Assembly: GCA_965232265.1 (NCBI GenBank)
Contig: CBDDPH010000002.1
Span: forward strand, 3,100,001 to 3,164,000
Reading direction: 5' to 3'
Source of the DNA: VXRD01 sp965232265
GTDB taxonomy: Bacteria > Latescibacterota > UBA2968
DNA length: 64,000 nucleotides
A model generated the notes under the pieces. The model had not been told where the DNA came from, did not search any database, and saw nothing but the letters and a program-made list of their open reading frames with translations. Below are positions 1 to 7,984 of the stretch, piece after piece; the stretch's first letter is position 1, and every line of letters starts with the position of its first letter. The translations under genes and the position numbers were made by a program.

Positions 1-359
1 CCACCGCCAAAACCGCGTCGGATACGGTTCGCTTGCAAACCGTGGTCGGGGACGAACTCGGTCCTATTGTTCAGCCCGACCAAATTACTTTTGGCCGAGA
101 ATACGCACTTCTGGTCAAAATGGGCGATTACAAACGCCACCGCGAAAACATCATCCTCTATCCCACGGGCGGCATCAGACCCGTTTGGCCCGGGGTCACT
201 GCCATTGCCGCGACGCCTGGTACAGAATGCCTGTATTACAAAACAGGAAATAGAAAATTGGAGACATCTATCCTCGGCAACATCCAGGGCAAACGCAGCG
301 GACTTCTCAAATACCTGCTCATCCCCATCGTCGGGATAGGCGTTGCCCTCGCGCTGTGA
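1..359 (+). CDS. C-terminal part of an unrecognised protein (5' end outside window)
   Basis: The reading frame is open from the first full codon at base 3 to a stop at 357-359, so the start lies to the left of the window. A TTG at 33 could initiate, but the upstream codons are also open and no ribosome site stands before it. The visible ~119 residues end in a hydrophobic segment (LLKYLLIPIVGIGVALAL) that would be a C-terminal membrane anchor. No family is recognised. A clear Rho-independent hairpin follows, which supports a real gene end. Confidence 0.55.
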   Translation, partial: TAKTASDTVRLQTVVGDELGPIVQPDQITFGREYALLVKMGDYKRHRENIILYPTGGIRPVWPGVTAIAATPGTECLYYKTGNRKLETSILGNIQGKRSGLLKYLLIPIVGIGVALAL

Positions 360-362
360 GAA

Positions 363-398
363 GCATCCGCAGATGAACGCAGATAGACGCAGATAATG
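363..398 (+). repeat. 10-nt periodic intergenic repeat (CGCAGAT family)
   Basis: Three CGCAGAT units at 10-nt spacing begin a few bases after the stop codon at 359. The same motif recurs after other stop codons in the window (near 11490, 14545, 29520, 37160 and 47125), always in the same orientation relative to the gene it follows. Confidence 0.75.
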
Positions 399-430
399 TA
401 GGGGCGGTGCCCCTGTGCTCGCCCCAAACA

Positions 431-458
431 AAGCACCCAAAACTCGGGTGCTTTTTTA
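431..458 (+). terminator. Rho-independent terminator
   Basis: AAGCACCC (431-438) pairs with GGGTGCTT (446-453) around a 7-nt loop, followed by a T run. It closes the partial gene at the left edge. Confidence 0.8.
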
Positions 459-486
459 ATTCCAAATGCTGTGATCGCCCCATATC

Positions 487-2913
487 TCACAACCCAATCA
501 AATACGACACCTTGAGCAGCACGGCGCGGCTGGCTTGGTGAAAGTCGCCAGCGGTTCCAAACCCGTGATCATAGACAAAGAAAATATCGCTGCCCGGGCG
601 GAACCGGTAATTGAGCAAAAAGTTTGCGCCCACGGATTCGCTGTCGCTATTCCACTGTGCGAAAATTTTGAAAAAGAAATCGGTCGTAAACGAATAAATC
701 AACCGCGTGCTCAATGCCTGAATATTGAGATTGGCCTGTGGCAAGCGAATCCAATTCCCATCGTAAATCAGCTCAATCCCCAATCTGCCATTGGGCCGAT
801 AGGCATTCTCTGCCGTCACCCGATACAGGTGTCCCGTGTAATATGTCCCCACCAGAAAATCAAAATCCAACTGCAATTTGCGATAACTCGCCGTATCTGG
901 TCCCAGCCGAAACGATGTAAAAGTATATTCGTCCGGTGGAATGGCGACATCGGGTCGCTTGTCCGACGGACGAAAAGGCCGCGTAACGACATCGCGCGTC
1001 CTCTCCACACGCACCAAAAAACGGTCAGCGGTCTGAAGCGCGAGCACACCGTCAAGTCTGAACCGCTGGAACGGCACTTCGCCTTCGTCGTCTTCAATCA
1101 CCTGAATATCGGGCGTGAACCGCAAGTTTCGGATATTGGCTACCCTGGGGCGCGGCAAATAAGACAGATTGACATTGTAGCGTCGAAACCCCCGAATGCC
1201 GCGCCGGCGATTGACAAACCCCGCCTCTGGCTCAAAATTGTCCTCCACATCCAGAACAGTTGCCGAACCCGAGTATTTGGTGCCGTTATACGAAAACCGC
1301 AAATATCGCGCATCATCTACATCTTCTGAGTCCTTATCCCAGGTACGCGCGTAAAACGCCTGCACATTGACCGCGGTTGAAGGCGAAAAACTGAAATCCA
1401 GCCCCCCTGCGCGATTGTAGTCGCCCCACCCGCCTTCGGACGCCTCGCTTTGTTTATTTACCCAGATAAACCCCACATTGGACCGTGCGAGCACATCGCG
1501 TTTCATCCGCAGGACGGAAAAATTTCTGCGCGGCAGCGTCTGCGTATCCACCATCTCAGAATCCGTCAGCACATTTAACGCGCCAATACTGGTGCGCCCG
1601 GCTTTGCCAGCCAATTTACCACCTGCGAGAATCGGCACGGGCTGCCCCTCATCCAGACCGATTCTTCTGCTGTAAAACAGAAGCGTTGGCGGGCGCACAT
1701 CGCCCCCGCGAGTTGACGCGGCCTCGCCAAAATCAAATAACTGCGCCCCCTCCAGAAAAAACTCGCGCTTTTCGGGAAAAAACTGAGAAAACTGCGTCAA
1801 ATTCACCTGCTCTTGATCGGCTTCAACCTGGGCAAAATCCGTGTTATAAGACACATCCAGCGCGAGATTAGACGTGATGCCATAGCGCACATCTGCACCC
1901 GCTTCAAACGTGCGAATCTCATCCTCATTTCTTGCAAAATTGCGCGAAGTTCCCGGCAACACATAAGGTTTGACCTGAAAAAGCCGCTTTCTCTCAACAG
2001 CCTTTAATCCGCGCAACACACCCATATCGGTCATCTGATATCGCCGCCGGGGCGAGGGCGTGTGCCGTCCGACAATAAACGCGGTCTCTTCGTTCTTATG
2101 TCCGATATAACGCCCCATGTTAATCCCCCATTCCATCTCATCAGATGGGTTGAAACGAAGTTGATCAAATGGAATCGCTATTTCGGCAGTCCAGCCCTTC
2201 TCGTGACGCACACACCGCGCCTCCCAGATACAATCCCAATCGTCATTCGTCGTTCGCCCTTCATTTGACAAAAGCATATCTGTCCGCGCGCCGAGCGCGT
2301 TTACAAAAAAGAAAACCCCATTCTGGTTGTCATTAAACGGATCGAGCAACAACTGAATATTGTCGTCGCCAGAAAGCTGAGAGTCCCGACGCATATTATT
2401 GGTGACAATGAGACCGGGATTTTTGTCGTAACATTCAAAACCAAAATAAATTTTCTTATTGTCATAAATAATTTTAACAACCGTTCGCTCGGTCACCGGC
2501 ATCCAGTATTTCGGATCGCGCTGAACAAAACCCTCCGCAGCCTGCGCCTGCTGCCAAACCGCATCGTCCAACCGCCCGTCAATGCGCGGCGCCTCGGCAA
2601 CCCGCACCGCATGCACCACCCTGCGCGGAGAACCTGCAAGCGTGCCATCATCCACCTGAATCCGATTCCCGGATTTTACCGGCGAACCATTCTCCTCAAC
2701 CACGCGCGCAACCGCCACATTGGGCAACACCTTGATCACCTGCAAAACCGCACCATCCTCGCCCGCCACCCGCAATTTCCCATCCAGATCCGCCGAAATC
2801 CCTTTCACATAGACGAGATCACCCACCACCTGTTGCACCGTACCCTGTGCATATACATGATCGGAAACAACTGCCATCAGTGCAAAAAATAATATCCAAA
2901 AACGCATTAACAC
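487..2913 (-). CDS. CBM9-like / DUF5916 outer-membrane protein
   Basis: This 808-residue protein begins with a signal peptide ending around VYAQ. A short N-terminal domain is followed at about 95-290 by a carbohydrate-binding-module family 9-like domain; the hallmark IDGRLDDAVW is visible. The remaining ~500 residues are rich in alternating polar and aromatic strands and match DUF5916, a predicted outer-membrane beta barrel. Ligand and role are unknown; family members are common in FCB-group bacteria and are often found near peptidases or amidohydrolases. AGGAGG stands 6 nt before the ATG. It is the third gene of a minus-strand run after the oxidoreductase and the acylase (48-nt gap), so co-expression is likely. 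Family assignment is firm, function is not. Confidence 0.85.
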   Translation of the reverse strand: MLMRFWILFFALMAVVSDHVYAQGTVQQVVGDLVYVKGISADLDGKLRVAGEDGAVLQVIKVLPNVAVARVVEENGSPVKSGNRIQVDDGTLAGSPRRVVHAVRVAEAPRIDGRLDDAVWQQAQAAEGFVQRDPKYWMPVTERTVVKIIYDNKKIYFGFECYDKNPGLIVTNNMRRDSQLSGDDNIQLLLDPFNDNQNGVFFFVNALGARTDMLLSNEGRTTNDDWDCIWEARCVRHEKGWTAEIAIPFDQLRFNPSDEMEWGINMGRYIGHKNEETAFIVGRHTPSPRRRYQMTDMGVLRGLKAVERKRLFQVKPYVLPGTSRNFARNEDEIRTFEAGADVRYGITSNLALDVSYNTDFAQVEADQEQVNLTQFSQFFPEKREFFLEGAQLFDFGEAASTRGGDVRPPTLLFYSRRIGLDEGQPVPILAGGKLAGKAGRTSIGALNVLTDSEMVDTQTLPRRNFSVLRMKRDVLARSNVGFIWVNKQSEASEGGWGDYNRAGGLDFSFSPSTAVNVQAFYARTWDKDSEDVDDARYLRFSYNGTKYSGSATVLDVEDNFEPEAGFVNRRRGIRGFRRYNVNLSYLPRPRVANIRNLRFTPDIQVIEDDEGEVPFQRFRLDGVLALQTADRFLVRVERTRDVVTRPFRPSDKRPDVAIPPDEYTFTSFRLGPDTASYRKLQLDFDFLVGTYYTGHLYRVTAENAYRPNGRLGIELIYDGNWIRLPQANLNIQALSTRLIYSFTTDFFFKIFAQWNSDSESVGANFLLNYRFRPGSDIFFVYDHGFGTAGDFHQASRAVLLKVSYLIGL

Positions 2914-2961
2914 CTCCTGATATAATGTCCAATAACAAACTCTCGAAATACGGGAGTTTGT

Positions 2962-5232
2962 TTAATTGTCCCGTGAGGATTCTGGTCCTGTATCCGTAGA
3001 ATCGGGTACAACTGCACCTGTTTGCAACTGTTTACGCCATAGAGCTTTCAGCGATTGACGCTCGGCTTCTTCAGGTTCATAAGGAACCGTTGTAAGACCC
3101 GTCAGAACGGGTTGCAAATCACCAGTTGTAAAAATAGTTTTCTTAAATGTATTGCGATGTTGCAAATCGGCCTGATCGTCATAATGGGGAGACTCGGGAT
3201 CTTCGCTATTGCCATAAGTTAGCACGCTCCACGACTGCACCGGCTGAACCAGCGAAACCACCATCGCAAAAGCCGATCCTCCTTCGATAGCCATCGTCCC
3301 ATCTGCTTCTATTTGCGTTAGTGTCTGATGTAATGCCTCTGTGCCAAAAGGCGCACCGCTCATCGGAAAAGTGCGATCTCCCCGCTTCAGATAATGCACC
3401 TGTCCCCACGGCACATCCAGTCGCCCATAAGTCGTGGTCACATAAGCGACCGCTTGCTGCAATGCCTCCAATGCGACCTTTTCCCGAACAAAAGTATCGC
3501 TCTGTTGCGGAACCTGTGCGAACGACGCATCGAATCGGGCCTTCCAGATCGAAAACAAAAGCGTGCCAACGCTCTCTAAACGCGCCCGATTATCCCATGC
3601 CCTGAGAATTTGAACCGCCTTACCAACCTCCCAGTTGGGATCGTGTAGCACGGGCCAGGCGCGGTTATAAGCGCGAAAAATCAGCCCTTTGTATTCTTCG
3701 GCATCAAGAATATAATTATCCCGAAGCAAAATCTGCATATCGCCAGCCGCGATATTTTGATGCGTGAGCAAATAGCTCGCAATCCGCTGTGCGCGATAAT
3801 TGGGTGTACCCCATCCCAAAAAAGACGGAAAATCGTCCCTTTTAAGACCGCTATCAATCGCAACCACATCTGGCGAGACACTGCAATTCTGCAAAAAGCC
3901 AGAAGCGGGATTATGCACTTGCGGCAGTTGAGAAAATGCGATCACACCTCGCCACTCTGTCTCAGGCATCCAGCCCGGCACAGGTGCACGCCAATCAAAA
4001 TCTTCTGATCGCACGGGACAGCGACCATTAAACACGTAAAAAATCTCGCCCGTCACATCGCCGTATATCACATTAAAAACCGGCAACTCCATAAGTGAAA
4101 GCGCCTGCTGAAACGCGCCCAGTGACACCGCGCGGTTCATCGCCAATAACTGGCCTATTGCATCCACGCGATTTTCCACACTCGTACGCGCCGAGTATGC
4201 CCAGTTGCCAACTGTCTTATAGACCGGGCCGTGATCGGTATAGAGAAAATCGCGTTCAACTTCCCGCATCCCCTCCTCGCTATGTATGCCAATTTTCACG
4301 CGCCGAGACACCACGCGCCTTTGCTCGTCCCCATAAAAATAGCGTCTGGGATTGAGGGGGTCCAGACGCTCTTCGTACACATCAAAAACATCGATATCAT
4401 TTTTACTCATCGACCATGCAATGTGATCGTTGTGACCGGCAAAAATAACTGGCAGACCAAAAAACGTCGCCCCCATCACATTCAAACCCGCATGGCTAAC
4501 CAGACGCGCTTCGCAAAGCTGAAAAGGCGTTGTGTATGGCAACTGCAGATCCATCGCCAGCACAGGTGCGCCGCTGCCAGACCGGGATGATCCGACAACC
4601 CACAGATTGGACCCCGGCAACTTGGGAACCGCTGTTGTCAATCCCACCTGAGCCAATTCGGATTCACCGGTCTGCTCGGCAAACAAAAACAAAATCCACC
4701 GCGCAAGCGCCACGACATCTACCGCCCGCACATCCTGCACCCACTGTGGCAATACCTGCCGATGAATTTCAATATAGTGGTTGATCCCCCCAACAAAAGC
4801 CGCGATATATTGCCGCGTCTCCTCAGAAATATCCCCATACCGTTCACCCGCAACACTGTGAATGCGCCATCGCAAAGCCATTTCATCTAATTTTAAGGCC
4901 GAAGTGCCTTCGACTTCAGCCAAACGCCCTCTGGCTTGACGAAAACTCTTCAACATCTGCAAGAGATGATCTTCTGCCTGTGCATAGCCAAAACCAAACG
5001 CGACATCCTCATCTGTGCGCCCATAAATGTGGGGTATGCCATAAGCATCGCGCAAAATACGCGCCTTACCCTCTGGGGGTGAAAACAGAGCATTGCCCAG
5101 TTTTGCGGCCCGTGTACCAACCGGGACTTCAGCCAGCAAAACGGCGAGACTGTCCCGATTGATCGCATTCTCTTGTGCCCGACTTTGACTTGCAAAAGCA
5201 ACAGTAAATACGACGAGAATAAACCACCGCAT
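2962..5232 (-). CDS. Penicillin acylase family protein (Ntn hydrolase)
   Basis: The protein has 756 residues, a normal length for penicillin/cephalosporin/acyl-homoserine-lactone acylases. A signal peptide (residues 1-19, ending SRAQ) sends it to the periplasm. The alpha-subunit motif RDAYGIPHIYG is at 61-71. The expected autocatalytic cut lies before Ser208 in GSNLW, which would be the N-terminal nucleophile of the beta subunit. A later NVIYGD...GEIFYVFNGRCPVR block matches the beta-subunit oxyanion region. The family hydrolyses side-chain amides (beta-lactams, N-acyl amino acids, AHLs); the substrate here cannot be told. The ATG is 3 nt after the stop of the upstream oxidoreductase, indicating an operon. 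Confidence 0.9.
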   Translation of the reverse strand: MRWFILVVFTVAFASQSRAQENAINRDSLAVLLAEVPVGTRAAKLGNALFSPPEGKARILRDAYGIPHIYGRTDEDVAFGFGYAQAEDHLLQMLKSFRQARGRLAEVEGTSALKLDEMALRWRIHSVAGERYGDISEETRQYIAAFVGGINHYIEIHRQVLPQWVQDVRAVDVVALARWILFLFAEQTGESELAQVGLTTAVPKLPGSNLWVVGSSRSGSGAPVLAMDLQLPYTTPFQLCEARLVSHAGLNVMGATFFGLPVIFAGHNDHIAWSMSKNDIDVFDVYEERLDPLNPRRYFYGDEQRRVVSRRVKIGIHSEEGMREVERDFLYTDHGPVYKTVGNWAYSARTSVENRVDAIGQLLAMNRAVSLGAFQQALSLMELPVFNVIYGDVTGEIFYVFNGRCPVRSEDFDWRAPVPGWMPETEWRGVIAFSQLPQVHNPASGFLQNCSVSPDVVAIDSGLKRDDFPSFLGWGTPNYRAQRIASYLLTHQNIAAGDMQILLRDNYILDAEEYKGLIFRAYNRAWPVLHDPNWEVGKAVQILRAWDNRARLESVGTLLFSIWKARFDASFAQVPQQSDTFVREKVALEALQQAVAYVTTTYGRLDVPWGQVHYLKRGDRTFPMSGAPFGTEALHQTLTQIEADGTMAIEGGSAFAMVVSLVQPVQSWSVLTYGNSEDPESPHYDDQADLQHRNTFKKTIFTTGDLQPVLTGLTTVPYEPEEAERQSLKALWRKQLQTGAVVPDSTDTGPESSRDN

Positions 5233-5235
5233 CCC

Positions 5236-6276
5236 CTACTCCCTGAACAAATGATCTTCAATGGGCAATGCCATGGCAATGCCATTGGTCGCAGAAATAA
5301 GCCCCGCCTCCATAATTTCCTGTGCATTGCGCGACAAATCTGCACACGTCACAAAACCGGGCGATGCGCCAGATTGAATACAATGAATAAAATGTTCAGA
5401 GGCATTATTTTCCCCTTTGGGCAATGCATCTGGCGCAACTATTTCGCCCTCTTTATTGCCCCGCGTGTACAACACCACATCACTTCCCGCAATAATCGTC
5501 CCCTCCGTCCCGTGCAACATCAAATCGTGCGGCGGCTTGTTCGGCACAGCTTCTGTCCAGGTCATCTCCAGGCGGCACATCGCATTTGGATAGCGCAAAA
5601 TCATCATCCCATTATCATCCACGGGCAAATGCGTTTTCAACAACCGCCCCGCCATTCCCACCACGCGATTTGGACGACCCAAAAACAACACACACAAACT
5701 CGCGCCATATCCCCCGTAATCGTTAAAAGCACCTGCGCCATTGAGATGGCTATCAAACAGAAAATCGCAAAAATGTTCGGAACACCCCAACTCATCCGGC
5801 CCGCAATGCCCACCGCGCCACAGCAGTTGCCACACCTGTCCGATCGCGCCTTCTTGCACCAGGCGATAAGCCGTGCGGATACCGCGATTCCACGCCGTCG
5901 GCCAATTGACCATCAACACCGTCCCCGCCTTTCGCGCAGCCGTCAACATGCGGTCTGCTTGCTCTAATGTCGCCGCCATCGGTTTTTCAACCATTACATG
6001 AATCCCGCGCGGCGCACACAATTCCACCACATCGGCGTGATGTGCTGTAGGAGTAAATACAAACACCGCATCCGGCTCCTCATTGTCCAGCAACGCTTCA
6101 AAATCATCATATACCAGTTCACAACCCGTTGCCTCAACAAATTGTTCTCTCAACTCTGCATTGCCATCTGCACCAGCCACCAGCACGGCATTATCCAGTG
6201 CTTTGAGCGCACGCAAATTTGACCACACGTGATCGTGCGCCAGCCCCAACGCGGCCACTTTTACTCTTTCCGCCAT
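5236..6276 (-). CDS. Gfo/Idh/MocA family NAD(P)-dependent oxidoreductase
   Basis: The N-terminal Rossmann fold starts with VKVAALGLAHDHVW and carries the EKP motif (MVEKPMAA) that supplies the catalytic lysine; a C-terminal alpha/beta domain follows, 346 residues in all. The family oxidises or reduces sugars, inositols and related polyols with NAD(P). The start at 6276 is preferred because GAGGAGG lies 5 nt upstream; an in-frame start 14 codons earlier has no such site. It heads the run acylase - DUF5916. It is one of five intact members of this family in the window; the substrate is unknown. Confidence 0.9.
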   Translation of the reverse strand: MAERVKVAALGLAHDHVWSNLRALKALDNAVLVAGADGNAELREQFVEATGCELVYDDFEALLDNEEPDAVFVFTPTAHHADVVELCAPRGIHVMVEKPMAATLEQADRMLTAARKAGTVLMVNWPTAWNRGIRTAYRLVQEGAIGQVWQLLWRGGHCGPDELGCSEHFCDFLFDSHLNGAGAFNDYGGYGASLCVLFLGRPNRVVGMAGRLLKTHLPVDDNGMMILRYPNAMCRLEMTWTEAVPNKPPHDLMLHGTEGTIIAGSDVVLYTRGNKEGEIVAPDALPKGENNASEHFIHCIQSGASPGFVTCADLSRNAQEIMEAGLISATNGIAMALPIEDHLFRE

Positions 6277-6351
6277 AAATGCCTCCTCGAATAAACCTGG
6301 AAATCCAAATGCAACCACAGATGGACACGGATGATTACATTGTGAACCATC

Positions 6352-6434
6352 TCAAAAATAAAAACCGCTCATACCCACTGCATTCATCTGCGTTATCTGC
6401 GGGTCATTTTCTTATGCGGTTTCAAATGAGCGGT
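6352..6434 (-). terminator. Terminator of the HigBA-like pair with a repeat inside its loop
   Basis: On the minus strand ACCGCTCAT (6434-6426) pairs with ATGAGCGGT (6372-6364), followed by TTTTTATTTTTG. The 53-nt loop contains the ATCTGCG repeat (two units at 6386-6401). It begins 3 nt after the antitoxin stop. Confidence 0.6.
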
Positions 6435-6437
6435 ACA

Positions 6438-6722
6438 TCAATCGGGAATCAGATCAATATTGAGCCTACACCCCACAGCCTTAGCGTATCTTCGTAGCGT
6501 TTCCACTTTCGGGGAATGTTGACTGTTGGCAGACTCCAAGCGGGTAACTGCTGTTGCCTTTGTGCCCATCTTCTCGGCAACCTGCTCTTGCGTCATGCCA
6601 GCGCGTTTGCGTGCCTCAAACATCTTACGCAGCAATTCAAATTCGGGCACAGCTTCATCATACTTTTTTTTATATCCAGATTGCGACCGCATTTTTGCGA
6701 TCAATTCTTTGTGGGTCATCAT
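6438..6722 (-). CDS. XRE-family antitoxin (HigA-like)
   Basis: This 94-residue protein has a Cro/CI helix-turn-helix in its second half (MTQEQVAEKMGTKATAVTRLES), preceded by a helical N-terminal arm, which is typical of HigA-type antitoxins. It would bind and neutralise the toxin encoded just upstream and repress the shared promoter. The ATG at 6722 is chosen because AAGGAG lies 8 nt before it; it sits 4 nt beyond the toxin stop. An in-frame start 6 codons upstream would overlap the toxin. Toxin-first order is usual for HigBA. The exact subfamily is inferred. Confidence 0.85.
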   Translation of the reverse strand: MMTHKELIAKMRSQSGYKKKYDEAVPEFELLRKMFEARKRAGMTQEQVAEKMGTKATAVTRLESANSQHSPKVETLRRYAKAVGCRLNIDLIPD

Positions 6723-6726
6723 CTGT

Positions 6727-7080
6727 TTATCTCCTTGCAAGTAATTCTGACTGCCGTTTTCTTGCGGTATTGAGTTCTCTTTTCGGGGTCTTTTGAGACT
6801 TTTTTGTAAAGCTATGGAGCATCACAATATTTCTTTTTATATCTATATCTTGCACAGGCGAAGTAATTGTGCAAAAGAACACACGCCCAATACCCTCTTT
6901 AGCTCTTAGCCTAAGCTCGAATAAACCCTCACCCATCGCTCGTGTGTGTGGCATTCCAAGATTGGGGCCAAATTCTTCCATCATTGAAGTTAGGTGATCA
7001 TATCGCACTTGGACCCCTTGGGGAAAACGCAAAATATCTTGTTGGACTTTTTCGCTGTAGTATATTATCTCCCATTTCAT
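6727..7080 (-). CDS. RelE/HigB-like toxin (phage Gp49-like family)
   Basis: The 117 residues show the Gp49/HigB pattern: GLFELRLRAKEG, then RVFFC, then IVMLHSFTKKSQKTP and a basic helical tail. Such toxins are ribosome-dependent mRNA endonucleases of the RelE fold. It is the first gene of a two-gene unit with an XRE antitoxin. A strong promoter with an internal palindrome lies directly upstream, as expected for autoregulation by the toxin-antitoxin complex. Confidence 0.85.
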   Translation of the reverse strand: MKWEIIYYSEKVQQDILRFPQGVQVRYDHLTSMMEEFGPNLGMPHTRAMGEGLFELRLRAKEGIGRVFFCTITSPVQDIDIKRNIVMLHSFTKKSQKTPKRELNTARKRQSELLARR

Positions 7081-7086
7081 TTGGAT

Positions 7087-7115
7087 AACATAACAGGCTT
7101 GTTATATTTTGTCAA
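7087..7115 (-). promoter_or_regulatory. Promoter with embedded operator for the toxin-antitoxin pair
   Basis: Minus strand: TTGACA (7115-7110), 17-nt spacer, TATGTT (7092-7087). The palindrome ATAACA-GGCT-TGTTAT (7090-7105) covers the spacer and the start of the -10, where a bound antitoxin would block RNA polymerase. The -10 is only 7 nt from the ATG, so the message would be leaderless or nearly so. Confidence 0.7.
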
Positions 7116-7162
7116 GAGAACATACCGGCAGAGATTTGTTCATATCCATTTTGTTATTTCCA

Positions 7163-7197
7163 TAAAAAAGGGCCATCCCGCCCTTGCGAGATGGCCC
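7163..7197 (-). terminator. Rho-independent terminator of hsp20
   Basis: GGGCCATC (7197-7190) pairs with GATGGCCC (7177-7170), followed by a run of T on the minus strand (7169-7164). It lies 22 nt after the hsp20 stop. Confidence 0.85.
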
Positions 7198-7219
7198 GGT
7201 GCTTGACGCGCTCACTCAA

Positions 7220-7654
7220 TTACGATATCGCAACATCGATATGGCGGGGCTTCGCCGCTTCAGATTTGGGCAAAGTGAGGGTCAAAATCCCATCCTTATA
7301 ATCCGCCGAAACCTTGTCGGCATCGATCTCGGAACTCAGCGTGAAGGCCCGTTTGAATGTCCCGTAGAAGCGTTCACTGCGGTGGACTTGTGCGTTCTCC
7401 TTCTCTCCAGTGCGCTTCCGCTCGCCTTCAATCGTGAGCAGGTTGTCTTCGAGCGTCACTTTGATATTTTCCTTGTTCAGCCCGGGCAATTCGGCGTAAA
7501 CAGTAAATTCGTGCTCCGATTCTGCCACATCCACACTCGGATGCCAGCCCGTGCCGTGCCAGGTGTGTGGGTCGCCCCAGAACTTGTTCACGAGGGTGTC
7601 AATCTCCCGCTGAATGCCTTGAGACGCTCGGGGTTGCCAACGAATAAGTGCCAT
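7220..7654 (-). CDS. Small heat shock protein, Hsp20/alpha-crystallin family
   Basis: The 144-residue protein is a normal-length class A small heat shock protein. The alpha-crystallin domain runs from about 39 to 135: PSVDVAESEHEFTVYAELPG, then IKVTLEDNLLTIEGER, then the closing GILTLTLPKSE. The C-terminal anchoring I-x-I/V motif is represented by HIDVAIS. It acts as an ATP-independent holdase for unfolding proteins in the cytosol. AGGAGG precedes the ATG. It is monocistronic, bounded by its own terminator and by a near-perfect sigma-54 promoter, so expression probably depends on RpoN and an enhancer-binding activator rather than only on a heat-shock sigma factor. Confidence 0.95.
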   Translation of the reverse strand: MALIRWQPRASQGIQREIDTLVNKFWGDPHTWHGTGWHPSVDVAESEHEFTVYAELPGLNKENIKVTLEDNLLTIEGERKRTGEKENAQVHRSERFYGTFKRAFTLSSEIDADKVSADYKDGILTLTLPKSEAAKPRHIDVAIS

Positions 7655-7705
7655 CTTACGACCTCCTGTTATGGGTTGTTGGTTACTTGTCTCGCCCTAT
7701 TCTTA

Positions 7706-7722
7706 TTGCAACTCCCGTGCCA
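7706..7722 (-). promoter_or_regulatory. Sigma-54 (RpoN) -24/-12 promoter of hsp20
   Basis: The minus strand reads TGGCACGGGAGTTGCAA, matching the RpoN consensus TGGCACG-N4-TTGCA with exactly 10 nt between the GG and GC dinucleotides. It lies about 50 nt upstream of the hsp20 ATG, predicting a start near 7696. No enhancer site could be named. Confidence 0.8.
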
Positions 7723-7984
7723 AAAGTTTCTGTTCTCAGAAAAATCAAAATAACATATTGTAAATAAATGTCTTAAAATCTTACAATCTTTCTTTTTATT
7801 TTTCGCCAGCACCCTACCTACCTGCCAGATCGCCACAAACATCTCATTTTGACATCAATTGAGGTGTCGCCATGTCCCACAGGCAGACAATATGACACGA
7901 AAGACTTGTCTCCTCCTGCGCTAATTGGGTATATTAGGAGAACCACTCGGCACAATCCCATATTGACCGCTCAGGAGAAAACCC

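Noticed and set aside
5173..5967. 264-codon plus-strand frame antisense to an oxidoreductase gene
   Set aside because: Composition is typical of a shadow frame (His/Arg/Pro rich) and the minus strand holds a clear family protein.
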